From: Aquipuribacter sp051216895
GTDB lineage: Bacteria > Actinomycetota > Actinomycetes > Actinomycetales > JBBAYJ01
Assembly: GCF_051216895.1 (NCBI RefSeq)
Contig: NZ_JBPKAO010000003.1
Coordinates: 1-64,000, forward strand
DNA length: 64,000 bases
Direction: 5' to 3'
Under the pieces are notes generated by a model. That model was not told the origin of the DNA. It worked only from the letters and a program-made list of their open reading frames with translations, and did no database searches. Within the stretch, counting starts at the first letter, position 1, and every line of letters starts with the position of its first letter. Positions 15,651-24,382 of the stretch are shown piece by piece. The position numbers and the translations under genes were made by a program.

Positions 15651-16712
15651 TCAGGCCCGTACGAGGGAGCGGGTCCCCGAGCCGGACAGGGCGTCGACCA
15701 CCCGGTCGACGTCGTCGACGTCGTTCCACAGGTGGAACGCCAGGCGTACCCGGCCCCCTCGCGCCGCCGCCGTGCAGCCCGCCGACGTCAGCGCCGTCAG
15801 GACCGAGCCGTGCCGGTCCTCCAGGCAGAGCACCGGCCGTGCCTGAGCCGGCAGGCCCAGCCGGGACCGCAGCTGGTCCGCCAGGGCGGCCCCGTGGCGA
15901 CGTCGATGCGCGGCCGGAACGGCCAGCAGCGTCTCCAGCGACGTCACGGCCCCCACCCAGGCCAGCCAGGCGGGGCTGACGTCGAACCGGCGCGCGTCGG
16001 GGGCCGGCGCGAACCCGAGCCCGTAGACCGAGGTCCACACGTCGGCGCCGGAGTACCAGCCTCGGTTGTGCCCGGCGAGGCGGTCCAGCGCCTCCGGGCG
16101 CACCGTCATGAACGCGCTCCCCCGCGGGCAGCAGAGCCACTTGTAGGCCGAGCACACCGTGACGTCCCAGTCACCGGCGTCCAGGTCCAGCCACCCGGTG
16201 GCCTGGGTGGTGTCGCACAGCGTCAGGGCGCCGACCGCCCGCGCCGCGTCGGCCACCGCCGCGGCGTCGACGAGCCGGCCGTCGACCGACTGGGCCAGGG
16301 AGAACGCCACCGCGGCGGGCCGCGTCGCCCGCACCACAGCCGCCAGCTCCTCCAGCGGCACGGGCACCAGCCGGACACCACGGCGCGACTGCGCCTCGAA
16401 GGGCCCGGTCACCGAGGTGAAGTCCCCCTCCACCACGACCACCGTGGCCCCGTCCGGCAGCGCGGCCGCGACCTCGGCGACCATCACCGAGGCCTGCGAC
16501 CCGACGGCCACCCAGGCCGTGGGCACCCCCACCAGCCGGGCGTACAGGCCGCGGGCGGCCTCGACGACGTCGCCGTAGGCGACCGCGCAGGCCCGCCCGG
16601 CCTGCCAGTCGTCGACCGCGGCGCGGAGGGCGTCCGCGGTGCGGCGGGGCGGCAGCCCCAAGGTGCTGGCGTTCAGGTAGCCCGGGGCCGGGGCCCACGC
16701 GTCGGTCGACAT
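15651..16712 (-). CDS. Class V aminotransferase-fold PLP enzyme
   Basis: A 353-residue PLP enzyme of the class V (cysteine desulfurase/EgtE-like) fold. It shows YLNASTLGLPP at the start, GSQASVMVAEV for phosphate binding, CDTTQATGWLDLD with the cofactor-binding aspartate, and the Schiff-base lysine in SAYKWLCCPRG. Members include EgtE C-S lyases, kynureninases and isopenicillin-epimerase-like enzymes; the substrate cannot be told here. It is transcribed away from a LysR regulator with 104 bp between starts, so that regulator probably controls it. Confidence 0.78.
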   Translation of the reverse strand: MSTDAWAPAPGYLNASTLGLPPRRTADALRAAVDDWQAGRACAVAYGDVVEAARGLYARLVGVPTAWVAVGSQASVMVAEVAAALPDGATVVVVEGDFTSVTGPFEAQSRRGVRLVPVPLEELAAVVRATRPAAVAFSLAQSVDGRLVDAAAVADAARAVGALTLCDTTQATGWLDLDAGDWDVTVCSAYKWLCCPRGSAFMTVRPEALDRLAGHNRGWYSGADVWTSVYGLGFAPAPDARRFDVSPAWLAWVGAVTSLETLLAVPAAHRRRHGAALADQLRSRLGLPAQARPVLCLEDRHGSVLTALTSAGCTAAARGGRVRLAFHLWNDVDDVDRVVDALSGSGTRSLVRA

Positions 16713-16816
16713 GGCACCAGGGTCCCGGTGGGCGACCCATCCGACAAGGCCGGGTTCTGGCCCTGGCCCATTGCTCCGGGTTATGGATCGAGCAGGGTCG
16801 GACGTACCGTCCTGCC

Positions 16817-17791
16817 ATGGCGATCGACGTGGACCTGCTCCGGCTGCTGCGCGCGGTGAACGACGAGGGGTCGATCTCGGCGGCGGCGCGACGGCTCGGG
16901 ATCAGCCAGCCCGCCGCGAGCCAGCAGCTGCGCCGGGCGGAGCGCAGCATCGGCACGGCCCTGGTGGAACGGACCGGTCGCCGGTCGCGGCCCACGGAGC
17001 CCGGACGTGTCCTGGCCCGGCACGCCGTCGGGGTGGAGAACCTGCTGGCCGCGGCCGAGAGCGAGGTGCTGGCCGTGGCGGGCCTGGCCGCGGGCACCGT
17101 CCGGCTCGTCGCGTTCCCGTCCGCCTCCGCCCGGCTCGTGCCCCGCGCCCTGGCCCTGCTGCGTCGCCAGCACCCGGACCTGCGGGTCAGCCTCGCGGAG
17201 GTGGAGCCGCCGGGGTCGCTGGCGCGGTTGCGCGACGGGGCCGCCGACGTGGTGGTGACCTTCGACTACCAGGTTCCCGGGCACTCGACCCCGGCGGCGC
17301 TGGACGGCCTGACGGTCGTCCCGCTGCTGGCCGACGAGGTGCGCCTGGCGGTCCCGACGGACGGCCCGTGGTCTGCCGGCGGCCCCGTCGCCGTGGCCGA
17401 GCTCGCCGAGGAGGAGTGGATCGCCGGGTGCCCGCGCTGCCGGGGCCACCTGGTCGCCCTGGCCGCCGCCGCCGGGTTCGTGCCCCGGATCCGGTACGAG
17501 ACCGACGACTACGTCGCGGTGCTCGGCCTCGTCGCCGAGGGGCTGGGGGTGGCGCTGCTCCCGTCGCTGGCGGAGGTGCACGACGCGGTCCCCGGCGTGA
17601 CGACCGTCCCGCTCGCCCCGGCGGAACGACGTGACGTGGTGGCCGTGACCACGCTCGACCTGGCCCGGGTGCCCAGCGTCGCCGCGGTGCTGGCCGTCCT
17701 GCGGACCACCGCGGCGGGGGCCGGGTCGTCGGACCGCACGGGGGCCGGGGGCGAGGCGACGGTGCGCCCGCTCACCCCCGCAGGCGCCTGA
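16817..17791 (+). CDS. LysR-family transcriptional regulator
   Basis: A 324-residue LysR regulator: N-terminal HTH (DLLRLLRAVNDEGSISAAAR... ISQPAASQQLRRAE, residues ~1-60), linker helix, and two-lobed effector domain with the VRLVAFPSASARLVPRAL and EGLGVALLPSLAEV signatures. It is divergent from the class V aminotransferase gene and likely its activator. The last 20 bases overlap the 3' end of the convergent DinG-like gene. Confidence 0.9.
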   Translation: MAIDVDLLRLLRAVNDEGSISAAARRLGISQPAASQQLRRAERSIGTALVERTGRRSRPTEPGRVLARHAVGVENLLAAAESEVLAVAGLAAGTVRLVAFPSASARLVPRALALLRRQHPDLRVSLAEVEPPGSLARLRDGAADVVVTFDYQVPGHSTPAALDGLTVVPLLADEVRLAVPTDGPWSAGGPVAVAELAEEEWIAGCPRCRGHLVALAAAAGFVPRIRYETDDYVAVLGLVAEGLGVALLPSLAEVHDAVPGVTTVPLAPAERRDVVAVTTLDLARVPSVAAVLAVLRTTAAGAGSSDRTGAGGEATVRPLTPAGA

Positions 17792-19865
17792 GCGCGCCCA
17801 GCACCACCTCACGGTCGGTGGTCCGCCAGAACGGGGGCAGCGCCGCGAGCAGGGCCGAGCCGTAGCGCTTGGTGGCCACGCGCGGGTCCAGCACCGCCAC
17901 CACCCCGCGGTCGTCCCCGTTGCGCACCAGCCGGCCCGCCCCCTGCGCGAGCAGGGTCGCGGCGTGGGCGACCGACACCGTCATGAACCCGCTGCCGCCC
18001 GCCCGGTCGACGGCCTCGCCCCGGGCCTGCGACAGCGGGTCGTCCGGGCGCGGGAACGGGACCCGGTCCAGCACGACCAGGCTGCACGAGGGCCCGGGCA
18101 CGTCGACGCCCTGCCACAGCCCGAGCGTGCCGAACAGGCACGTCCGGGGGTCGGCCGCGAACTGCTTGACCAGCGTCGGCACCACGTCGTCGCCCTGCAG
18201 GAGGACGGGCAGGTCGGTGCGGGCGCGCACCACCTCGGCGGCGGCCGCCGCGGCCCGGCGCGAGGAGAACAGGCCGAGCGTCCGCCCGCCGGCGGCCTCG
18301 ACGAGGGCGACCAGCTCGTCGTGCAGCGGGTCGCCGTGCCCGTCGCGGCCCGGAGCGGGCAGGTGCGCGGCGACGTAGAGGATGGCCTGCCGGGCGTAGT
18401 CGAACGGGCTGCCGACGTCCAGGCCGCGCCAGCCGCCCTTGCCGAGCCCCAGCCGCCTGGCCAGGGCATCGAACCCGCCGGGCCCGGTCAGGGTGGCCGA
18501 CGTCGCCACCACCGTGCGGGCGTCGAACAGCCGCGCCCGCAGCAGCCCGGCGACGTTGAGCGGCGCTGCCCGCAGCACCCGCCCCCGGCGTTCGTCGACC
18601 TCGACCCACACGACGTCCTCGCCGATCGGGGCCTCCGCGGTCTCGTCCACCGCGTCGAGCCCGCCGTCCGGCTCGTCGGCGTCGCTCGGCACGGGCACCC
18701 CGCCGAGACGCTCGGCCACCCCGGCGTGCTCCAGCAGCCCTGCTCGCGCGGTCTGCACCCCGGCGGCGGCGCCGGCGTCGGGGTCCTTGGGCAGGGTGCG
18801 CAGGGCCGAGCGGGACGCGGTGGCGAGCAGCAGCAACGCGTCCTGCAGCGCGGGCGGGGCGCCGTCGGTCAGCCGACCGGGCAGCAGGTCCTCCAGGGCC
18901 ACGTCCAGGGAGTCGGCGCAGTGCTCGAGGTCACCGACGTCCGCGGCGGAGCAGCCGGCGCGTCGGGCGGCCCCGGCGACGGCGCGCACGGACGCCGCCG
19001 TCACCTCCCGAGACAAGGCCGCGGTGACCCGGTCGAGCAGGTCGTGGGCCTCGTCCACGACGACCACGTCGTGCTGCGGCAGGGTCTTGCGGTTGTCGGT
19101 GGCGTCGATCGCGAGCATGGCGTGGTTGGTGACGACCACGTCGACCTCGCGCGCCCGGGCCCGGGCCTGCTCGCTGAAGCACTCGGCGGCCACCGGGCAC
19201 CGCGCCGCGCCCAGGCACTCCCGCGCCGTCACCGACACCGCCCGCCAGGCCCGGTCGGAGACCCCGGGCACCAGCTCGTCGCGGTCCCCGCTCGTGGTGC
19301 CCTCGGCCCACTCCCTCACCCGGGCCACCTGCAGCTCCAGCGAGGTCCGCGCCCCACCGGTGGCCTCCTCCTCGAAGAAGGACATCGAGTCCTCCTCCGC
19401 GGAGCTGCCCCCGGCCAGGCGGTGGGCGCAGACGTAGTTGTTCCGTCCCTTCACCAGCTGCCAGGTGGGCCGGCGCCCCACGGTCTTCTCGACCGCATCG
19501 GCCAGCCGCGGCAGGTCCTGCCGGACCAGCTGCCCCTGCAGGGCCAGCGTGCTCGTCGCGACCACGACGCCGCGGCCCCGACGGACGGCGGCGGCCACGG
19601 CCGGCACCAGGTAGCCCCAGGACTTGCCGGTGCCTGTGCCGGCCTGGACCAGCAGGTGCCGGCCGTCCTCGATCGCGTCGGCCACGGCGGCGGCCATCTC
19701 GTCCTGGCCCGGTCGCTGGGTGCCACCGGTCGCGGCCACGACCTGCGCCAGCAGCGCCACGGCCGCCGGGCCGGGCTCCTGGGACCCACCCGTGGCCCTG
19801 TCCTGGTCCGAGGCCTGGGGCGGGGCGGCCGGGTCGTCGACCTGGTCTGCGGCGGCCTGGTTCAC
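17772..19865 (-). CDS. DinG/XPD-family ATP-dependent DNA helicase
   Basis: A 697-residue superfamily 2 helicase. Walker A is QAGTGTGKSWGYL (76-82), and the DEAH box reads VVVDEAHDLLD. Between them lie four cysteines (one in NNYVCAHR, three in ARECLGAARCPVAAEC) fitting the XPD-type iron-sulfur cluster. C-terminal motifs include GLWQGVDVPG and QGAGRLVRN. These enzymes unwind 5'-3' and resolve R-loops, forks or G4 DNA. GTG 19865 is used. It follows hflX by 73 bp in the same direction, and its end overlaps lysR. I see no SOS box nearby. Confidence 0.88.
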   Translation of the reverse strand: MNQAAADQVDDPAAPPQASDQDRATGGSQEPGPAAVALLAQVVAATGGTQRPGQDEMAAAVADAIEDGRHLLVQAGTGTGKSWGYLVPAVAAAVRRGRGVVVATSTLALQGQLVRQDLPRLADAVEKTVGRRPTWQLVKGRNNYVCAHRLAGGSSAEEDSMSFFEEEATGGARTSLELQVARVREWAEGTTSGDRDELVPGVSDRAWRAVSVTARECLGAARCPVAAECFSEQARARAREVDVVVTNHAMLAIDATDNRKTLPQHDVVVVDEAHDLLDRVTAALSREVTAASVRAVAGAARRAGCSAADVGDLEHCADSLDVALEDLLPGRLTDGAPPALQDALLLLATASRSALRTLPKDPDAGAAAGVQTARAGLLEHAGVAERLGGVPVPSDADEPDGGLDAVDETAEAPIGEDVVWVEVDERRGRVLRAAPLNVAGLLRARLFDARTVVATSATLTGPGGFDALARRLGLGKGGWRGLDVGSPFDYARQAILYVAAHLPAPGRDGHGDPLHDELVALVEAAGGRTLGLFSSRRAAAAAAEVVRARTDLPVLLQGDDVVPTLVKQFAADPRTCLFGTLGLWQGVDVPGPSCSLVVLDRVPFPRPDDPLSQARGEAVDRAGGSGFMTVSVAHAATLLAQGAGRLVRNGDDRGVVAVLDPRVATKRYGSALLAALPPFWRTTDREVVLGALRRLRG

Positions 19866-19889
19866 CGCAAGGACAGTAGTGGCCGGTGC

Positions 19890-19912
19890 GGGCCCGCCGG
19901 GACGACGGGCCC
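19890..19912 (-). terminator. Possible weak hairpin between hflX and the helicase gene
   Basis: 7-bp arms GGGCCCG (19890-19896) and CGGGCCC (19906-19912) with a 9-nt loop lie in the 73-bp gap after hflX on the minus strand. Each arm is itself nearly palindromic, so alternative pairing is possible. Confidence 0.35.
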
Positions 19913-19938
19913 GGCGCTGGGGAGAGCCGGCGGTGCGC

Positions 19939-21432
19939 TCAGCGCGAGGGCACCCCGTCGGGTGCGTCGCTGGACGTGCTCGCGTCGGTGAGCGCCGCGG
20001 CGAGCGCCTGGTCGACCCGGGCGTGGATCCGGGTCCCCTCGGCCACGTGCTCGACGTCGAGGACCTCGCCGTCGTCGTGGGTGCGGCTGATCAGGTCACC
20101 GCGGGCGAAGGGCACGACCAGGTCCACCTCGACCTCGGGGTGGGGCAGGTCCTGGGCGACCCGCGCCAGCAGGTCCTCCAGCCCCTCCCCCGTGCGGGCG
20201 GACACCGCCACGGCGTTGCGCTCGCGCCGCAGCAGCCGGTCGACGACCTCGGGGTCGGCGACGTCGGCCTTGTTGAGCGCCACCACCTCGGGGACGGTGT
20301 GGGCACCCACCTCGGCCATCACCTCGCGCACCGCGCTCAGCTGGCCCTCGGGGTCGGGGTGGGACACGTCGACGACGTGGACGACGAGGTCCGCGTCGGC
20401 CACCTCCTCCAGCGTCGAGCGGAACGCCTCGACGAGCTGGTGGGGCAGCTGCCGGACGAACCCGACGGTGTCGGTGAGGGTCACGGCCCGGGAGTCGGGC
20501 AGCTCGGCCTTGCGGACCGTCGGGTCGAGGGTCGCGAACAGGGCGTCCTCGACCAGCACCCCGGCGCCGGTCATCCGGTTGAGCAGGCTGGACTTGCCGG
20601 CGTTGGTGTAGCCCGCGATCGCGATGGACGGCACGGGGCCGCGACGACGCTCCGACCGCTTCGTGTCGCGGGAGGTGCGCATGTCGGCGATCTGGCGCTT
20701 GAGCTTGGCCATCCGGGTGCGGATCCGACGACGGTCCAGCTCGATCTTGGTCTCACCGGGGCCGCGGGACCCGATGCCGGCCCCGCCGGCGACCCGACCA
20801 CCGGCCTGACGGGACATCGACTCGCCCCAGCCGCGCAGCCGCGGGAGCAGGTACTCCAGCTGGGCGAGCTCGACCTGGGCCTTGCCCTCCCGGGACTTCG
20901 CGTGCTGGGCGAAGATGTCGAGGATCAGGGCGGTCCGGTCGACGACCTTGACCTTGACGACGTCCTCCAGGCCACGGCGCTGCGACGGGCTCAGCTCTCC
21001 GTCGCAGATGACGGTGTCGGCGCCGGTCTCGGCGACCACGTCGCGCAGCTCGGCCGCCTTGCCGGAGCCCAGGAAGGTGGCCGGGTCCGGCTTCTCGCGC
21101 GGCTGCAGCAGCGCGTCCAGCACCTGCGAGCCGGCGGTCTCGGCCAGGGCGGCCAGCTCGGCCATCGACACCTCGGCCTCGTGCGGGTCGCGCGTGGTCG
21201 AAAGCCCGGCCAGGACGACGCGCTCCAGGCGCAGCTGGCGGTACTCGACCTCGGTGACGTCCGTCAGCTCCGTGGACAGCCCGGCGACCCGGCGCAGCGC
21301 CTGGCGGTCGGCGAGGTCGTACTGGTCGCCGTCGTAGCCCGCGTCGGGCGCGCCGCGCGCCGCGGTCGGCGTCCTGACGGCGTCGTCGGTGAGGTCGGGA
21401 CCGGGGCGGGCGCTGCTGTCTGCTGCTGTCAT
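19939..21432 (-). CDS. hflX: Ribosome-associated GTPase HflX
   Basis: A 497-residue HflX. The N-terminal domain includes GSGKAAELR and DRTALILDIFAQHAKSREGK, the glycine-rich linker GGRVAGGAGIGSRGPGETKIE precedes two long helices, and the GTPase has G1 GYTNAGKSS (274-282), G3 DTVGF (321-325) and G4 NKAD. HflX splits stalled 70S ribosomes under stress and in actinobacteria is linked to antibiotic tolerance. ATG 21432 starts a ~60-residue acidic extension before the conserved domain. The order hflX next to dapF-miaA is conserved in actinobacteria, but here an exchanger and a methyltransferase gene on the opposite strand lie between them. Confidence 0.96.
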   Translation of the reverse strand: MTAADSSARPGPDLTDDAVRTPTAARGAPDAGYDGDQYDLADRQALRRVAGLSTELTDVTEVEYRQLRLERVVLAGLSTTRDPHEAEVSMAELAALAETAGSQVLDALLQPREKPDPATFLGSGKAAELRDVVAETGADTVICDGELSPSQRRGLEDVVKVKVVDRTALILDIFAQHAKSREGKAQVELAQLEYLLPRLRGWGESMSRQAGGRVAGGAGIGSRGPGETKIELDRRRIRTRMAKLKRQIADMRTSRDTKRSERRRGPVPSIAIAGYTNAGKSSLLNRMTGAGVLVEDALFATLDPTVRKAELPDSRAVTLTDTVGFVRQLPHQLVEAFRSTLEEVADADLVVHVVDVSHPDPEGQLSAVREVMAEVGAHTVPEVVALNKADVADPEVVDRLLRRERNAVAVSARTGEGLEDLLARVAQDLPHPEVEVDLVVPFARGDLISRTHDDGEVLDVEHVAEGTRIHARVDQALAAALTDASTSSDAPDGVPSR

Positions 21433-21547
21433 CGTCGTCCCAGGATCGCACGCACGTCGCAGCGGGCCGATCGGATTTCGCCGTCCGCGCAGCGAGCCCC
21501 GGGCACCGGGGCGCCCGCGGCGCGGTCCCGGCACTAGTTTCGACCCC

Positions 21548-22759
21548 GTGGACGTGCTGACGATCGTGCTCCTCGTGGTGGGCCTGGCGGTGCTCGTCGG
21601 AGGTGGCGAGCTGCTGGTGCGTGGGGCGAGCGGGCTGGCCACCGCGCTGGGACTGTCACCGCTGCTGGTGGGCCTGACGGTGGTGTCGTTCGCTACGTCG
21701 GCGCCGGAGCTGGCGGTCAGCCTGCGCGCCACCCTGTCCGGCAACCCCGGTCTCGCCGTGGGCAACGTGGTGGGCAGCAACATCGCGAACGTCCTGCTCG
21801 TGCTGGGCCTGTCGGCGGTGGTGCTGCCGCTGGTGGTGCGGACCCGGCTGGTCCGCACGGACGTACCGGTGATGATCGGGCTGTCGGTGCTGACGCTGCT
21901 GCTCGCGCTCGACGGGTGGATCAGCCGGCTCGACGGCGTCCTGCTCGTGGTGCTCCTGGTCGGCTACGTGAGCGTGTCGGTGGTCGTCTCGCGGCGGCAG
22001 GAGCGCGCGGGCCGCGAGCGGGTGGCCCGGCAGCGGGAGGCCGGAGGGGACTCCCCCGGCACGTCCGGGCCCCCTGCGGCCCGGACGGGGGCCCGCACCG
22101 CCCTGGACGCCGGCCTGGTCGCGGTCGGGGTGGGTCTGCTGGTCCTGGGGGCGACCCTGCTGGTCGACTCGGCCACCACGATCGGCTCGGCCCTCGGGGT
22201 GAGCGACCTGGTCATCGGGCTGACGGTGGTGGCGGTGGGCACGTCGCTGCCCGAGCTGGCGACGTCGATCATCGCGGCGGTGCGTGGTCAGCGGGACATG
22301 GCCGTCGGCAACGTCGTCGGCAGCAACATCTTCAACATCGGGGCCGTGCTCGGCCTGTCGGGCGTGATCAGCCCGGTGGGGATCGAGCTGTCGCCCGGGG
22401 CCGTCAACCTCGACCTCCCGGTGATGATCCTCGTCGCCGTGGCGCTGCTGCCGGTCGCCATCACCGGCGCGGCGGTCGCGCGCTGGGAGGGCCTGCTGTT
22501 CGTCGCCTACTACGCGGTCTACGTCACCTACCTGGTGCTGGACTCCACCGGCCACGACGCGTTGGGGACCTTCAACGGCGTCGTCGCCGGGTTCCTGCTG
22601 CCGCTGACGGGCATCGTCCTGCTGGTCCTGGTGTCCACCGAGCTGGACCGACGACGGCGGCGGCGCCTGGCGGCGGCGGAGCCCACGAGCGCCGGCGCCG
22701 ACGCGGGTCGCGACGCGGCTGGCGGCGACCCGGCCCCGCGCGGCAGGCTCGACCCGTGA
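21548..22759 (+). CDS. Calcium/sodium antiporter (YrbG/CaCA family)
   Basis: A 403-residue exchanger with two inverted Na_Ca_ex repeats. Alpha-repeat 1 holds FATSAPELAVSL and GNVVGSNIANV; alpha-repeat 2 holds AVGTSLPELATSI and GNVVGSNIFNI. About ten hydrophobic helices are visible with a cytosolic loop rich in Arg/Gly/Pro between the halves, and a 35-residue Arg/Ala tail. GTG 21548 starts the first helix (VDVLTIVLLVVGLAVLV). It overlaps the RsmC-like gene by GTGA and so forms a two-gene unit with it. Confidence 0.9.
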   Translation: MDVLTIVLLVVGLAVLVGGGELLVRGASGLATALGLSPLLVGLTVVSFATSAPELAVSLRATLSGNPGLAVGNVVGSNIANVLLVLGLSAVVLPLVVRTRLVRTDVPVMIGLSVLTLLLALDGWISRLDGVLLVVLLVGYVSVSVVVSRRQERAGRERVARQREAGGDSPGTSGPPAARTGARTALDAGLVAVGVGLLVLGATLLVDSATTIGSALGVSDLVIGLTVVAVGTSLPELATSIIAAVRGQRDMAVGNVVGSNIFNIGAVLGLSGVISPVGIELSPGAVNLDLPVMILVAVALLPVAITGAAVARWEGLLFVAYYAVYVTYLVLDSTGHDALGTFNGVVAGFLLPLTGIVLLVLVSTELDRRRRRRLAAAEPTSAGADAGRDAAGGDPAPRGRLDP

Positions 22760-23442
22760 GCGCCGGGCAGTCCCACTACTTCGACGAGCGTCCCACCGGT
22801 CCGGGGCAGGAGAGGCGACGGACGGTCGAGCTGCAGGGCCGGTCGATGGACGTCGTCACCTCATCGGGCGTGTTCAGCGGTGACCGGCTCGACCTGGGCA
22901 CCCAGGTGCTGCTGCGCCACGCCGGCCCCGTGCCCGCCGAGGGGCACCTGCTCGACCTGGGCACCCAGGTGCTGCGGCGCCACGCAGGCCCCGTGCACGC
23001 CGAGGGGCAACTGCTCGACCTGGGCTGCGGCTGGGGGCCCATCACGCTGGCCCTGGCGGCGGCGGCCCCGGGGGCGACGGTGTGGGCCGTGGACGTCAAC
23101 GAGCGCGCGCGGGCGCTCACCGCGGCCAACGCGCGTGACAACGGCTTCGGCCAGGTCAACGTCCGCTCCCCCGGCGACGTCGACCCCGACGTGTCGTTCG
23201 CGCTGATCTGGTCCAACCCGCCCATCCGGATCGGCAAGGACGCGCTGCACAGCCTGCTGCTGGCGTGGCTGCCCCGGCTGGCCCCGGGTGGGCGCGCCGA
23301 GCTCGTGGTGCAGCGCAACCTCGGGGCGGACTCCCTGCACACCTGGCTCGAGCAGGTGCTGCCCGACGGGATGACCGTGACGCGCAGCGCCAGCAGCAAG
23401 GGCTACCGGGTGCTGGTCGTGTCCCGGCCCGTCACCGGCTGA
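22756..23442 (+). CDS. RsmC-like class I SAM methyltransferase with an internal tandem duplication
   Basis: A 228-residue protein of the methyltransferase small-domain (RsmC/RlmG-like) family, which methylates N2 of guanine in rRNA. Motif I is LDLGCGWGPI, the acidic ribose-binding residue lies in VDVNERA, and motif IV reads SNPPIRIGK (N-P-P-x type). Before motif I the sequence FSGDRLDLGTQVLLRHAG is repeated once more in frame (repeat units 22888-22950 and 22951-23013), adding 21 residues that other members lack. The last 11 bases overlap the convergent dapF. The exact rRNA target is unknown. Confidence 0.82.
   Translation: MSAGQSHYFDERPTGPGQERRRTVELQGRSMDVVTSSGVFSGDRLDLGTQVLLRHAGPVPAEGHLLDLGTQVLRRHAGPVHAEGQLLDLGCGWGPITLALAAAAPGATVWAVDVNERARALTAANARDNGFGQVNVRSPGDVDPDVSFALIWSNPPIRIGKDALHSLLLAWLPRLAPGGRAELVVQRNLGADSLHTWLEQVLPDGMTVTRSASSKGYRVLVVSRPVTG
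22888..23013 (+). repeat. In-frame 63-bp tandem duplication inside the methyltransferase gene
   Basis: Units 22888-22950 and 22951-23013 are 63 bp each and differ at four positions by eye; a third partial copy of 12 bp (CTCGACCTGGGC) starts at 23014 and leads into motif I. Four differences argue against a simple assembly duplicate and point to a fairly recent, fixed duplication. Confidence 0.9.
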
Positions 23443-24382
23443 GGCGCTCGAGCCAGCCCGGGTCCACCACGGCCCGGGCGACCACCTCGGCCGGGCCGGA
23501 CAGCTCCGAGCCCACGACGCCCTCGCCCTCGCGGCGCTTGAGCAGCACCCGCAGGCGCCCGCCGGGCACGTCCACCGTCCACTGCCTCGGCGAGCCCGCA
23601 CGGCGGCTGGAGGCGGCGGCGGCCGCGGCCACCGCGCCCGTGCCGCAGGACCGGGTCTCGCCCACGCCCCGCTCGTGCACGCGCATCCGCAGCTGCCCGC
23701 TGGCCAGCGTCTCGCCCTGGGCCAGGTCACCGATCAGCTCGACGTTGGCCCCGTCGACCGGGTCGGGCTCCAGACCCGGCCGCCGGTGCAGGTCGACGGC
23801 CGCGAGCGCCCCGCCCGGTCCGACGTCCACCACCACGTGGGGGTTGCCGACGTCGACGCCCACCCCGGGGAGGCGTCGGGTGCTGCCGTCCTCGCTCCGC
23901 ACGGTGACCGCCACGATCTCCTCGGCCACCCGCACCGGACCCATCTCGACGCTGTAGACCGGGTATCCGGCGGCCACCAGGCGGACCGGGCGCGGCCCTG
24001 ACCGCGACAGGACCGCGACCTCGGTCGCGGTCGGGTCCACCAGGCCGGCGTCCACCAGCGCGTGGGCCAGGACGCGCACCCCGTTGCCGCACATCAGGGC
24101 GGTGCTGCCGTCGGCGTTGACGTGGTCCATGAACCAGCCGTCGGTGCCGTCGATGTCGGCGGCCACCACCCGGATGACGCCGTCCGCGCCCAGGCCGCTG
24201 CGCCGATCGCACAGGGCCGCCACCACGGCGGGGTCCAGCGGGTAGGTGTCGTCGGGGTCCAGCAGGACGACGAAGTCGTTGCCCGTGCCGTGCGCCTTGA
24301 GCACGTGCAGGCCGTCGGGGCGCAGGGGTCCCCCTGCCCAGGCGCGGCTCGAGGGGCTGGTGACGACCGCTGGGCTGCTCAC
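23432..24382 (-). CDS. dapF: Diaminopimelate epimerase
   Basis: A 316-residue DapF, converting LL- to meso-diaminopimelate for lysine and peptidoglycan. The two active-site cysteines are Cys98 in ALMCGNGVR and Cys246 in TRSCGTGA; HGTGNDF and CDRRSGLGADG are also present. A ~25-residue extension precedes the conserved VLKAHGTGNDF. GTG 24382 overlaps the miaA stop (GTGA). It is the last gene of the LigB-like-miaA-dapF operon and overlaps the convergent methyltransferase gene. Confidence 0.97.
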   Translation of the reverse strand: MSSPAVVTSPSSRAWAGGPLRPDGLHVLKAHGTGNDFVVLLDPDDTYPLDPAVVAALCDRRSGLGADGVIRVVAADIDGTDGWFMDHVNADGSTALMCGNGVRVLAHALVDAGLVDPTATEVAVLSRSGPRPVRLVAAGYPVYSVEMGPVRVAEEIVAVTVRSEDGSTRRLPGVGVDVGNPHVVVDVGPGGALAAVDLHRRPGLEPDPVDGANVELIGDLAQGETLASGQLRMRVHERGVGETRSCGTGAVAAAAAASSRRAGSPRQWTVDVPGGRLRVLLKRREGEGVVGSELSGPAEVVARAVVDPGWLERLSR

